This document shows, one piece after another, positions 46,943 to 60,509 of a stretch of 64,000 nucleotides of DNA (the first letter of the stretch is position 1; every line of letters begins with the position of its first letter). The notes under the pieces are model-generated. The model made no database searches, was not told the DNA's origin, and saw nothing but the letters and a program-made list of their open reading frames with translations. The DNA is from Iris pallida (Eukaryota > Streptophyta > Magnoliopsida > Asparagales > Iridaceae): positions 1 through 64,000 of the forward strand of contig JANAVB010042255.1 of the NCBI GenBank assembly GCA_029216955.1, given 5' to 3'. The position numbers and the translations under genes are program-made.

Positions 46943-49900
46943 TGTCACGACCCGATACCAACTAATTGGGTCGACTCGGATCATGTCCAGCCTGCACCGT
47001 TGTTGAGACGGCGGCAGTAAGCTGTTCAGTAGCAGGTAACCATACAACAACATTATAATTTGTCACAACTCAACATCGGAAAATTTAAAACTTTATTAAA
47101 CTTTTACATGAAATAAAAGATACAACTAAAACCATTTTTTTTTATACATCATGAATAAAAGAAAACTCTAGGCAAACAGCTCAGCAATCTCGAATTCCTC
47201 GTCTTGGGATCGCGTAACAAAGCCTCATCAGTGATACCTAAAATGTTGGGTCTCCAGTCAGGAGGGAGCAAAGTACAATTACGAATATCCAATAATTCAA
47301 ATAATAATTTGAAATTTGCAATGTTAAACAATTTGAAATACTTTAACAATATTTTTTCACAATTCTACAATTGAAAACAGTGTGATTTGAGTAGGTAACG
47401 AACTATGACCGGCTTGGGATGATTCAATTATATCCTAATGATACGGTCCGGCCTATCCCCGTGTATATGAGGAATCAGCTCGCACAATCAATGATGCAAT
47501 ATAGGGGTATTGGTCATAGACGCTACACTACTCCCCCAATATCCCGAGTCAATCAGATTCAATCAATGAGTCAATATTCGAACTCTAGGAGAGAGTTCCG
47601 TGTAGCAATGTGGTTTAAAATTGCAATAAAACAATTACTAGATAAATTACCAAATAGACATAACTGCACTTGCCTTGTATTAGATTGACTGGAAGAACGA
47701 GTCGGTACCGAGGAGGAACGTCAGTTGTAACTTCGAGTTCCTACAATTGAGAACTCGACTTAGATTCCTGAATAACCAGACTAAGTGTGCTAGTTGCAAT
47801 CTCTAGTAGTAAGTCCTAGTCAGATTTTAAGTTGTATTAATTTACAGCTAATGATTACGTCGCAACTACGTGCGTTGATTAAGCCGGTTAATTGAATTAT
47901 TTGAAAAATCACGAGAATCGATTACAATTTGGAAAATCGCAAGAATCAATTACAATTTGGAAAACTTTGAGTTTTCATAATATGTATATAAAATACAGTT
48001 TTCTTTTAGTGACAAACAGTGAATTAATAATATTTTATTTATTTTAGCTAAACTCGTAATTAAGCCGTAAATTACGTCCTATCTACGAATATGAAATCAA
48101 TCCAAAATCCACCCAAATCACATCCACCAGAAAAAGAAAAGAAAATAACTACGCTACACAAATACATGGGCACAGCTACTGGTCCTAGGGTGGGCTTATG
48201 CCCGATACATCTTTCTTTTACATTAAATAAGAAAATGACTGAATTATTAAATAAAATGCAGAATTTAAATGACTATAATATTTAGCCTAAAAATAAAATA
48301 ATAATTTAAAGAAAGCTAGGAGTCTCAGACTCGGTCCATTTTCTCAAATTCGGTTTATGCCTCAACGTCCGGTCGGACCGGTGCGTTTGCATTTTGCCGG
48401 GGCCCACAGACCGGTACGGTCGTCGCTCGAAAATCGATTTTATAAATCATTTTCGAAAGCCGATTTTGAAATCAATAAAAATATAATTTTGTAAAAATTG
48501 GGCAGCACTTCCTCTATTCCGGGACAAACCCAAGAACTGGGAAGTGCGCCAACAACTCCTGCAAAATGTCCCAAACCAGGGAAAACCCATTTCCAACCAA
48601 AATGGTCCACAGAAATATCCACCAAAATTCCAACACCACAGAAATAATTCCCGAAAAGTCCGGGAATCCAATATCAACCAATTCACACCAACCCAGCAAG
48701 TAAAAATACAGGAAAATCAAACTAACGCAGCTAAACGAAAATTATAACGCAGCTATCCGGATTCCCGAGAGGGAACCGGGGGACCGATCTATCATCATCG
48801 ACTCACGGGAGGGACGAATTACTCTGATTAACAGAAATTACCAAGATCCGTTGGTCAGGGAGCCGCGGGATAATCTCGGGAAAGGAATCCGAACTAAGTC
48901 GGCAGCAGGTAGAAGTTCTGAACCGCAGGAAAGTCCACGGACAGCGGGAAATCCACGGGAACAGCAAGGAACCGCGGGAAAGGGTGCTGGAAATCCACAG
49001 GGAGGGTTTCCGGACAGCAACGACGACAGCGGGGCACGCTGACGCGACGGGGAGCTGCTGGCCACAGGGGGTGGCGCTGGCGCGGAGCACGCCGGGGCGC
49101 GGGGGCGTCGGCGGACGGCGGACGGGACGGCGCCCTCGGGATGGCCGCGGGGCAATCGCCGGGCTGACTGCGGCGGAGGGAGCCGCGGCCACAGGGGCTC
49201 GGCCGGACGAAGAGGGCGGCGCGGGAGGCGGTCGCCGGCCTCGGGACGGCGGCGGCTGGCCGCAGAGGGGGTTGCGGCGGCACGGAGGCGTCGGCCACGG
49301 ACGGTGGCGCTCGCGGGAGGCGGCGCGGTGGCGGATCTGGCCGCGGGAGAGGTCGCCGTCCTCGGGGAAACACGCCGGAAGGGGCTCGGGCTTCGAGGCG
49401 AGCTCGGGGGCACGCCGGAGGCGCGGTCGGCGGGATGAGCTCGGAAAGGGTTTCGGTTTGGGGGTTTCTCCCACAGAGAGAGAGGGAGAGATGAGATGGA
49501 TTGAGAGATTCTGGAGTTGATGAGAGCTTTTGAGTGACTTGAGAGTTTTGATTCACAGGATGTGAGAAAGAGGTTCTGTGGAGATCGTGGGAGTTGTGGG
49601 GACTAATAAAGGGGGAGATGGGTGGAGTTGTATTAAGGAGAAGGAGGAGAAAAGTCTCCTTCCAGATAGTGGGAAAGAAATGAATGCGTGGAAAGGAGTA
49701 ATAAGGGGGAGTTGTAAGAGAGGAATGGGAGTTGAGGAGTTGTGCTGGAGTTACGGAAATGAGGAGGTGGTCATTGTTGTGTGCTGGTGTATGGTGGGGG
49801 AAGTGGGAAAATAAAGAGGAGTGATGGAGAATTGTGTGGTCCAGAGGAGTTTAAGGGAGAGAGGGAGAATAGGACAGGGGAGTTGGCTAAATCGTGAGTT

Positions 49901-50179
49901 GCTAGTCCTTCGGGACAAACTCAAAATTATAATAATTTTTTTTTTATATATAAAGATTAACCAAGTCCAACAATTCAGAATTAAGAAACAGGAAAAGATT
50001 AGGTTAGGCTTAGGCCTGGGTCTGGGCTCGGACTCGGGTCTGGGTCCGAAAATCAAAAGTCCAAGTTATTAATATTTTCGAAATCATTTTCCACTCAAAA
50101 ATATTTAATAATATTAATATTAATAATAATAATAATAATACTACTAATAATAATTAATTACAAAAATATGGATTTCACA
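46943..50179 (-). repeat. Gypsy-2 LTR, left (3' LTR of the element)
   Basis: On the plus strand starts TGTCACGACCC and ends GGATTTCACA. It includes a GC-rich island at about 48850-49450 whose long open frames on both strands are compositional artefacts, and an AAT microsatellite at about 50111-50140. Confidence 0.93.
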
Positions 50180-53100
50180 ATCTTCCCTCCTTAGAAAATT
50201 TCGTCCTCGAAATTAAAGTAAGGTTAGGGATCAAACAGCTACGGGTACTACGCCCGTAACTCAGGTCCAACAATAAGAATTTTTAAGGCAGTCGTGGATG
50301 AGACGATTTAGGGACAAATTTTTATTTATGATATCATCCACGCAGAAAAATACAAAAGCGAACCAAAGTACACGAGGTTGATCAGACCATCATGCACCGG
50401 TCCTGATTAGACAATATATTAGTGGGTGCACCCAATAAAATACTGTCATGATCAAGCTTGATAAGGAGATAGCTTGTAAAACTAGGCTAACTTAGCAGCA
50501 TTAGTCAAATTTAGAACGGAAAAAGAAAAGATAAGAAATAGGAGTTTAAGTGATGACTCAAATTCTGATTTTCTTCTCATCTCTGACTAGGCTTGCAACT
50601 GGTTTCTCTGGCACTGAAAGGTTGATTCCAATCTTCATCTCTGAATTATCTAAAGTGTGACTCGGATCCGGAATGTAACGTCTGAGCTGTGACGTAGAAG
50701 ACGTTGCAACCTCTCAAGATTAGCTGGTAGAGCTAACTGGTACGCTACTTCCAACTCGTCCTAAACTTCAAATGGCCTGATGTACCTGGCCTCAATTTCC
50801 AGCTCCGTCAAAACTGATTGTTCCTCTGGTAGGAGAAACTTCACCAAATGTAATTTGGTCTTCTCAAAACCCACCAAAATCCAAGACGCAAAATCTCAAT
50901 ACATCTTCAAACGTCTGGATTGACCTCTCTGATTGCTCGTCCCGCGGTACTCCATGAATTCGGTAGATGTGCCTCTCGTGCAATGCTGCCAACTTCTTAG
51001 TGGATAAACCAACTTTGAAAGTGTGCTGACTTAGTCAGTCAGTTTATTAAAATCCAATTGGTGCCCTTCCCTCCTTGGGAACAAGGCAATCCTTACTCAA
51101 AGTTCATTGTTATACGCTTCTACTTCCACTCCGAATTGTCCAGCAGCTTCAACAAGCTTGTTGTTCTCTTGCTAAATTCCTCATGTTGACAAATTCACAT
51201 CTAATCCCATACCTGGAATTGTCCTTCTTTATTCCATAACACCAATCAATGGAGGCATATTCCGATACATCTTATCATCTCCTGAATTTATGGAATACTG
51301 CGACTGGTGTATTTCTTTCATCAACTCGTTTCTCTGTTTGTCAGCCGATACGCAAAATTCCGCACCATTCTTCAGAGTTCCACTGCTGATCAATTTAGAA
51401 ACCCTCAAGTGTTCTTGCCAACACTTGATCTCTAAGCCCGCAAAGTGCCTCGTTTTGGAACTACGTTCTCTTGATTTTTAATCCCTCAGCCTCGAACTTC
51501 ATCAATGTTGAATCAGCATCCAGCTCCGTCCTTCTATCTCCAGGTAGTATAACCTCCAGTCCGAACTTCTTGATGTCTTCTAGCAGGTGCTAGTCCTTGG
51601 TTAAGAACTTCACCATCAGTATCGACCAAGTGCATCAGCAACCACATTAGCCTTACCTGAATGGTACTGCAGGTTGATGTCGTAATCCTCCATCTGCTTG
51701 AACCACCTTCTTAGTCTAATATTCAGCCCTTCCTGAGTGAAGATATATTTCAGACTTTGGTAGCCCGTACATATTTTCACTCCCTTTCTATAGAAATCTT
51801 GCTTCCAAAGCTTCAAAGTAAAGATAATTGCAGCAAATTCCAAATTAGGCGTTGGATAATTCTTCTCATGAGTCTGTAGTTGCCTAGATGTGTAAGCAAT
51901 TACTTTCCCATGTTGTTGAAGAACGCAACCCAGTCCTTTTCCAGAGGCATTACTGTAAATTGAGAACCCACCGGTTCCTGCGGGTAGCGCAAGGATTTGT
52001 GTAGTGGTAAGTCTCTTCTTCAGCTCCTTAATGCCGCCTAACAATCTTTCGTTCAGATGAACTCTTCATTCTTTCGAGTGAGCTTCGTCATCGGCTCAGC
52101 AATCTTGGCGAAATCCTTCACGAACTTCTGATAGTAGCCAGCCAAGTTCAAGAAACTTCTGAATTGAACTTGGAGTTTACCACTCTTCAACAGCAGCTAA
52201 TCCATCGAAATTTCTTCTCAAAAAGTCTACCTTGTCAACAATCCACGTTCAGATAACTTACAAAAAACTTCTTTTTCCTCAAAGTTTCCAAAACTTCCTC
52301 AGGTGTTCTTCATGCTCTTCTTCAATCTTCGAATATATCAGAATATTATCTATGGAGAAGATAAACTGATTCAAATACTCATGAAAATCTCTGTTCATGA
52401 GATTCATGAACACAGCAGAAGCATTTGTCAGTCTAACGTCCTGACCACAGAAAACTACCCATACTTGGTGTTTGAACGTCGTCTTGAAAATGTCCTCTTT
52501 CCTGACTTTGATTTGATGGTAGTCAAATCTTAAGTCAAACTTCGAAACACCCTAACTCCACACAACCAGTTCAAACAGATCCTCGATCAGGACAGAAAGT
52601 ACTTGTTCTTTGGTGTCTGGTAATCAATGCACATCTGTTGTTCCATCCTTCTTGGACATAAACAAGATAGGTACTCCCTAAGGTAGAGTTCCATTCTGCA
52701 TAAATCCTAGAGCCTTCATTGATCTGGTCCTTCATCTTCTATGAACTTCGAGTCTGCATCATGCCTTTGTTGGAGGCAAGGTCTGCTAGATAGGAAGAGA
52801 GTCTCTGGGTTGTGGCCTAACAGGTGTTGCTGGAATATGAGCTCTGGTTTGATGGAAAGATAAGGGGCAGTCCTTTACCCGATGTTTAGCAGATCCATAT
52901 GCCAAACATTGTCCCAAACTCTTGCGACAACTAACGGTCTGATGACCAGGCCTCTTGCAATAGTTACAAGCCCATAGCTTCTTACGATAAGGCTGCCGGA
53001 AAGTAGGGTACTTGATGGGACCCAATTATCTTCTAGATTCAAGGGTATCCTTCCTAGGACAAAAGTTCTGCTCTAACTTGGTTGGAGATAACTAAGGCTA

Positions 53101-53623
53101 CATCATGACGTTCTTCATGTCTTCTCTCGTGATATTCTTCTGTTCCTGCTGGGCTTCAACTTGTGCTTTCTGGAACTCCAGGGTTTCTTGAAATGGGCAA
53201 CTATTTGGAAGATGATTGCTGGTACTGGTGGAGCAACAAAAATGAATACTCTACCAAGGAAAAGCAACTCAGTTGAGATGAGGTAGGAATCGCCAGTGTA
53301 GTGAAAACTTCACTGGATGCATTATGAGGACGGTCAAACAGCCGCGAGGGAAAGGACCCTGGGCTTGGTTAAGGATATGGGGTATGATCCGGAGATGACA
53401 CCTCATCGCCAGCAGGATTGGTCTTGTCAATGGTCATTCTCTGGAAGATTTAGGATGCAAACATAAGCAAGGTATCCTACCAGTCTATAATCAAACAAAA
53501 ATATTTATTTATAATATATTTCGGTCCTATGTTGTGACAAATTGATGTTCTAGTGTTCTAATTGTTTCTAAATATGTTTTCCTAAGTTGTTGTTCTGACC
53601 TGCATGGGCCACCACTAAAAACA
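50180..53623 (-). pseudogene. Gypsy-2 internal region: gag-pol remains
   Basis: Read on the minus strand (right to left): a broken gag start near 53470-53400; a CCHC zinc knuckle CNYCKRPGHQTVSC at about 52985-52925 inside an open stretch (53025-52786); protease absent; broken reverse transcriptase about 52740-52250 with ILIYSK near 52345; RNase H at 52044-51616 (GFSIYSNASGKGLG, ADALGRY); integrase remains down to LRRYIPDP near 50690-50660. Stops and frame changes are present throughout. Polypurine tract (reverse complement) at about 50181-50194 and candidate primer site near 53595-53615. Confidence 0.87.
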
Positions 53624-56600
53624 TGTCACGACCCGATCCCAACTAATTGGGTCGACTCGGATCATGCCCAGCCTGCACCGTTGTTGAGACGGCGGCAGTA
53701 AGCTGTTCAGTAGCAGGTAACCATACAACAACATTATAATTTGTCACAACTCAACATCGAAAAATTTAAAACTTTATTAAACTTTTACATGAAATAAAAG
53801 ATACAACTAAAACCATTTTTTTATACATCATGAATAAAAGAAAACTCTAGGCAAACAGCTCAGCAATCTCGAATTCCTCGTCTTGGGATCGCGTAACAAA
53901 GCCTCATCAGTGATACCTAAAATGTTGGGTCTCCAGTCAGGAGGGAGCAAAGTACAATTATGAATATCCAATAATTCAAATAATAATTTGAAATTTGCAA
54001 TGTTAAACAATTTGAAATACTTTAACAATATTTTTTCACAATTCTACAATTGAAAACAGTGTGATTTGAGTAGGTAACGAACTATGACCGGCTTGGGATG
54101 ATTCAATTATATCCTAATGATACGGTCCGGCCTATCCCCGTGTATATGAGGAATCAGCTCGCACAATCAATGATGCAATATAGGGGTATTGGTCATAGAC
54201 GCTACACTACTCCCCCAATATCCCGAGTCAATCAGATTCAATCAATGAGTCAATATTCGAACTCTAGGAGAGAGTTTCGTGTAGCAATGTGGTTTAAAAT
54301 TACAATAAAACAATTACTAGATAAATTACCAAATAGACATAACTGCACTTGCCTTGTATTAGATTGACTGGAAGAACGAGTCGGTACCGAGGAGGAACGT
54401 CAGTTGTAACTTCGAGTTCCTACAATTGAGAACTCGACTTAGATTCCTGAATAACCAGACTAAGTGTGCTAGTTGCAATCTCTAGTAGTAAGTCCTAGTC
54501 AGGTTTTAAGTTGTATTAATTTACAGCTAATGATTACGTCGCAACTACGTGCGTTGATTAAGCCGGTTAATTGAATTATTTGGAAAATCACGAGAATCGA
54601 TTACAATTTGGAAAATCGCAAGAATCAATTACAATTTGGAAAACTTTGTGTTTTCATAATATGTATATAAAATACAGTTTTCTTTTAGTGACAAACAGTG
54701 AATTAATAATATTTTATTTATTTTAGCTAAACTCGTAATTAAGCCGTAAATTACGTCCTATCTACGAATATAAAATCAATCCAAAATCCACCCAAATCAC
54801 ATCCACCAGAAAAAGAAAAGAAAATAACTACGCTACACAAATACATGGGCACAGCTACTGGTCCTAGGGTGGGCTTATGCCCGATACATCTTTCTTTTAC
54901 ATTAAATAAGAAAATGACTGAATTATTAAATAAAATGCAGAATTTAAATGACTATAATATTTAGCCTAAAAATAAAATAATAATTTAAAGAAAGCTAGGA
55001 GTCTCAGACTCGGTCCATTTCCTCAAATTCGGTTTATGCCTCAACGTCCGGTCGGACCGGTGCGTTTGCATTTCGCCGGGGCCCACAGACCGGTACGGTC
55101 GTCGCTCGAAAATCGGTTTTATAAATCATTTTCGAAAGCCGATTTTGAAATCAATAAAAATATAATTTTGTAAAAATTGGGCAGCACTTCCTCTATTCCG
55201 GGACAAACCCAAGAACTGGGAAGTGCGCCAACAACTCCTGCAAAATGTCCCAAACCAGGGAAAACCCATTTCCAACCAAAATGGTCCACAGAAATATCCA
55301 CCAAAATTCCAACACCACAGAAATAATTCCCGAAAAGTCCGGGAATCCAATATCAACCAATTCACACCAACCCAGCAAGTAAAAACACAGGAAAATCAAA
55401 CTAACGCAGCTAAACGAAAATTATAACGCAGCTATCCGGATTCCCGAGAGGGAACCGGGGGACCGATCTATCATCATCGACTCACGGGAGGGACGAATTA
55501 CTCTGATTAACAGAAATTACCAAGATCCGTTGGTCAGGGAGCCGCGGGATAATCTCGGAAAAGGAATCCGAACTAAGTCGGCAGCAGGTAGAAGTTCTGA
55601 ACCGCGGGAAAGTCCACGGACAGCGGGAAATCCACGGGAACAGCAAGGAACCGCGGGAAAGGGTGCTGGAAATCCACAGGGAGGGTTTCCGGACAGCAAC
55701 GACGACAGCGGGGCACGCTGACGCGACGGGGAGCTGCTGGCCACAGGGGGTGGCGCTGGCGCGGAGCACGCCGGGGCGCGGGGGCGTCGGCGGACGGCGG
55801 ACGGGGCGGCGCCCTCGGGATGGCCGCGGGGCAATCGCCGGGCTGACTGCGGCGGAGGGAGCCGCGGCCACAGGGGCTCGGCCGGACGAAGAGGGCGGTG
55901 CGGGAGGCGGTCGCCGGCCTCGGGACGGCGGCGGCTGGCCGCAGAGGGGGTTGCGGCGGCGCGGAGGCGTCGGCCACGGACGGTGGCGCTCGCGGGAGGC
56001 GGTGCGGTGGCGGATCTGGCCGCGGGAGAGGTCGCCGTCCTCGGGGAAACACGCCGGAAGGGGCTCGGGCTTCGAGGCGAGCTCGGGGGCACGCCGGAGG
56101 CGCGGTCGGCGGGATGAGCTCGGAAAGGGTTTCGGTTTGGGGGTTTCTCCCACAGAGAGAGAGGGAGAGATGAGATGGATTGAGAGATTCTGGAGTTGAT
56201 GAGAGCTTTTGAGTGACTTGAGAGTTTTGATTCACAGGATGTGAGAAAGAGGTTCTGTGGAGATCGTGGGAGTTGTGGGGACTAATAAAGGGGGAGATGG
56301 GTGGAGTTGTATTAAGGAGAAGGAGGAGAAAAGTCTCCTTCCAGATAGTGGGAAAGAAATGAATGCGTGGAAAGGAGTAATAAGGGGGAGTTGTAAGAGA
56401 GGAATGGGAGTTGAGGAGTTGTGCTGGAGTTACGGAAATGAGGAGGTGGTCATTGTTGTGTGCTGGTGTATGGTGGGGGAAGTGGGAAAATAAAGAGGAG
56501 TGATGGAGAATTGTGTGGTCCAGAGGAGTTTAAGGGAGAGAGGGAGAATAGGACAGGGGAGTTGGCTAAATCGTGAGTTGCTAGTCCTTCGGGACAAACT

Positions 56601-56802
56601 CAAAATTATAATAATTTTTTTTTTTTTATATATATAAAGATTAACCAAGTCCAACAATTCAGAATTAAGAAACAGGAAAAGATTAGGTTAGGCTCAGGCC
56701 TGGGTCTGGGCTCGGACTCGGGTCTGGGTCCGAAAATCAAAAGTCCAAGTTATTAATATTTTCGAAATCATTTTCCACTCAAAAATATTTAATAATATTA
56801 AT

Positions 56803-56847
<45 letters not shown>

Positions 56848-56872
56848 TAATTACAAAAATATGGATTTCACA
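53624..56872 (-). repeat. Gypsy-2 LTR, right (5' LTR of the element)
   Basis: 3249 bp, differing from the left LTR only by scattered single changes and microsatellite length (for example the T run near 56619 and AAT run near 56800-56840). Confidence 0.93.
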
Positions 56873-57876
56873 ATTTAGCATTGGCAGTGTTCTAAATGGC
56901 AGTCGCCTATAGGAGACTATATTATAACACATAACAAAGAGAACTATTACATTTAATAGAGTAGATACATAAAAGGCAAGATTTTAGAAAGAGACCACTT
57001 AGACTTGAGAAACTGTTTTAAGTCACTTCACAAAAATGAAATACAACTTAGTCACCAAGTGAAATAAATAATTGGTGTATCGAGGACATAATGAAATACA
57101 ATTGAATGACCTTTCGCAACCTTTCTCAAATTCAAAAAGAAGAGACATATGGCAGAACACACAAGTTTTTTTCAAACACAATACTATCTTTTACTAGTTC
57201 AACAAGAGTTCAAGTAGGCAAAGACATACAAAAATGCACATCTTTTTAAAATAATCACCCATATCTATTGTTTGAGTTTGACAATAATCCAGAAAAAACA
57301 TAGCAGGGGAAAACTACCACACGAGAACGACTTACCCTTATTAACTTTACGGAGTAGCTTTGGCCACTCTACTTGGAACAGACTGCATCGTCACCCTCAC
57401 TAGAATAGGAAGGCGGTTGTGAAAACCCACCACTGCCATAAGCATCAGCATAAGGCTGCTGCTATTGGCCATAACCAGCCTGGCTCTGTGGTAGGGCACA
57501 ACCATACATCGGTACTTCTCTAGGGGCTTCCTAAGTAGGCTTAGCTGCTTGATTTGTCATTCAAAAATGAGAAAATAAACTCCTTTGTGTACCTGACGAA
57601 AAAATAACTCAAAATGGGACTAGCTCATATGTTTAAAGCATGGATAATCAAAGAATAAGAGCCTAGAGCAAATAAGAGTTTCCATAATAAATGGTCAAAA
57701 ATTAAAAAATATATACATAACCGACACCTATAGGAATCGAACCATGGTCCTTCAATACAAACACCCAATGAAACCAACTATGCTAGGCCTTACATATAGT
57801 AATATAATGGTACCTACCAGTATTTATTTGTTTTCAAGTCCGAACTACAGCCCGGACAGTCCACCTTATGCTCCGC

Positions 57877-57920
<44 letters not shown>

Positions 57921-58216
57921 CCTTCATAAATTACTTACGATATTGTGCAAGCATATATACTTGAGTTTGAACATGTTGCATGCATGATCAATACCTTCTG
58001 CATGTTTGTTTCAATGTTTCCCGTTTACCTTGAGAATAATTTAATAGACAAATATCATTCAAATTTTATTAGAAACCCACATTCTTTAGTAGCAACGTAC
58101 ATCAATCAATACACGCGATCTTGACGTTATTCTTCACTTCATTTACATCTCATTTATTATTTTTTTCTTTCCTCTTATTGCAGCATCACAAGCACACATT
58201 AGAAATGTGCTCTAGA

Positions 58217-60074
58217 TCACTTCTTGCAGACAATTCCACGGCCTTTCATCCCACTAGCACAAATAACGTCGGCCGGCTGGGAGACCATGGCGATGCCGGA
58301 CACCGTGCGTCCGAACCTCGACACGGAGCAATCAGGTGTGTACAAATCGGACGTCCTGTACTGGTGGAACCCTCCCATGATCGGCATGTTGGACGACATC
58401 TTCACCCTGCTGACATATCCCTCGCGGTAAGTTTGTCCCAGCACGCCATGCACGTCTTTGGCGAGGGAGTAGAACTTGAACCCTAGCTCGAGGTGAGCGA
58501 GGCAGTCGTCGCCGGTCATTCCGTAGTTGTGCGCCCGGGACTCTTGCTCGGTGATCGGTACCACGCTAGCCTCGATCCTGAACTTTTCCTCGGCCTCGAC
58601 CGTGATCGAGTTGGTCCCACTGGACCGGGAGATGGATAGGGAGGGCGTGCTCGACGACCGCCATACGCTGCCTTCGTTGGCGGGGAGGTCAATCGACTCA
58701 CCATCGTAGCTAAGTTCGAGGCGGTCGATAGCATCGTCCCATGTCGCGGTCTTCTTTGCACCAATGTACAGGTGGTGGTAGCCGAAGAGGATGGCCACGG
58801 ACTGCACCCAGGTGAAGTCTCTGGTCCTGGACGGATCGCGCTTGCCGATGAAGTGGGCGTTAATGTGGAGGTCGGAGTCGGAGAGGAGACAGAAGTCATG
58901 ATCCTTCTTTCCGTGGAAGTAGAAGGTGATGCCGTCTCCACCTACGAAGCGAGGATCTTGGCACACACCGCCGGGCTTGTCGCAACCTGCAAGTAAGTAT
59001 ACGATCATCGTGTTCTCAAATAAGGTACTCATTTACAAGCTTAAATGCATTAAGTCAGGTGAATCAATTGAGCTGCACTCCAAGCCAATCAAAACAATAT
59101 GGGTCACGGTCATGTGTTCACCGGTTCTGGGATATTTTTGAACCGACCGTTTATAAAAATCTATACTTTTGAGGCATTAGTTTTGGTCGGCTAAATAAAT
59201 CTTCCAAAATTAATGCAACATAATTTTGGTTGGTTTCGATGGGATTTGAGGAGTTTTGTTATTTTTTTTCCATTTATATTCTCACCAAAAATATATAACT
59301 ATAACTACTAATATCCTTCCCTATTTAATTTTGTTCGTGTAAAAAACTTTCATAACCGTTGGTTAGTGAATTACGAAGTATGAATTGGACTTGTTTAAAA
59401 GTCGCTACTTAAAACCACTCAAAATCGGACCCTCATAACCAGTACTCTAAAAACACCTCGTAACCGCTACTCCTACAATTGCCAAGCGCATATACCATTT
59501 TGAATAGAGTATCAGTTGGTCTCTTGCTCTAAATAGCTAGGACGTAGTAATTTATCCTGGGTTAGGGATACTTACCACAGACTGGACGACATAGGTCGCA
59601 GTCGACGTAGCACTTGGGGCAACTGGCAGGGCACTGGAACTCATAGCCTCCACATTGAGAACCTTTCTTGTCATGACACTTCACCGTATGTGGTTTCTCC
59701 GGCTTCTCTGGTTTCTCTGGCTTCCACGGCTTTTCTGGCCTCTCCCACGGCTTTTCTGGCCTCTCCGGCTTCCACGGCTTTTCTGGCCTCTCCCACGGCT
59801 TTTCTGGCCTCTCCGGCTTTTCTGGTTTCTCTGGCCTCTCCCACGGCTTTTCTGGCCTCTCCCACGGCTTTTCTGGCCTCTCCGGCTTTTCTGGTTTCTC
59901 TGGCTTCCACGGCTTTTCTGGCCTCTCCCACGGCTTTTCTGGCCTCTCCGGCATTTCTGGTTTCTCTGGCTTCCACGGCTTTTCCGGCTTCTCCGGTTTG
60001 GGATCGGCCATAGCTGCAAAGGGAGCAACGGCAAGACAGAGAAGGATGAGAAGAGCGAAAACTGAACGGGCCAT
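58217..60074 (-). CDS. Root_cap family secreted protein, copy E
   Basis: Two exons, 60074-59576 and 58986-58217, 422 residues, same repeat length as copy C. Differences seen: Ser to Phe in the signal peptide (MARSVFALL) and Thr to Ala before KDVHGVLG. Exon 2 shares two silent-site variants only with copy B. TATA box at 60135. No damage seen. Confidence 0.93.
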
Positions 60075-60134
60075 TGGAAGAAATGGAGCCAATGATCCGA
60101 GGATGGTTTGGGTCAAGGTGCGGTGTTGAGGCAT

Positions 60135-60141
60135 ATTTATA
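60135..60141 (-). promoter_or_regulatory. TATA box of Root_cap copy E
   Basis: TATAAAT on the minus strand in the same place as in copy B. Confidence 0.75.
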
Positions 60142-60509
60142 GCGAATTTTGCATGTGGGGTTGGCTTAATTTGAATGCAGAAGATGGTTCTGGCTCATGA
60201 AATTGTGAGTCTATTCCATGTGGAATGCCTTTTCCAGTTCTTCAAGGCTTAGCATAAGCATAGAGGTGGTCATGGTGGCATCCCATGTGATGTGATGTGA
60301 TGTGATGTGAGTCCGGAGCATACTCTCTTCTCCCCATCACAGTTCAGATGTAGTAACTAGAGCTGATGAATACTAATCCTTTTTTTTTTCTTTTTCCTTT
60401 TGATAATTATTACAAAGTGCAAAAAGTGAAGTTCCTGATGGCATTATAATGTATATAATCCTCGTCTGCTGCCTTATTACATTAAGAATTTGGTTTCTTA
60501 ATCTTGCAG

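Larger units (their letters stand above)
46943..56872 (-). mobile_element. Gypsy-2: Ty3/gypsy LTR retrotransposon in unit D, reverse orientation
   Basis: 9930 bp element with about 3.24 kb LTRs at 46943-50179 and 53624-56872. Left flank CTTTA and right flank ATTTA form a 5 bp duplication with one change; the empty site in the other units reads AAACTTTAGCATT. It is a relative of Gypsy-1: the LTR ends, polypurine tract and candidate primer site correspond. It transcribes leftward. The LTRs are almost identical, so insertion is recent, yet the internal region is badly decayed, so it was probably mobilised by enzymes from another element. Confidence 0.93.
40027..57694. repeat. Array unit D (with Gypsy-2 insertion)
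   Basis: About 7.7 kb of unit sequence interrupted by Gypsy-2 at 46943-56872; the unit resumes at ATTTAGCATTGGC (56873). TA run with one TG interruption at 40213-40272. Right of Gypsy-2 (56878-57694) it holds the Tyr/Gln/Pro-rich fragment and nothing else recognised. Confidence 0.95.

Noticed and set aside
48803..49556. Several frames of about 180-220 codons on both strands in the Gypsy-2 LTRs
   Set aside because: GC-rich, Pro/Arg/Ala-rich composition, overlapping on both strands, located inside LTRs and duplicated only because the LTR is.
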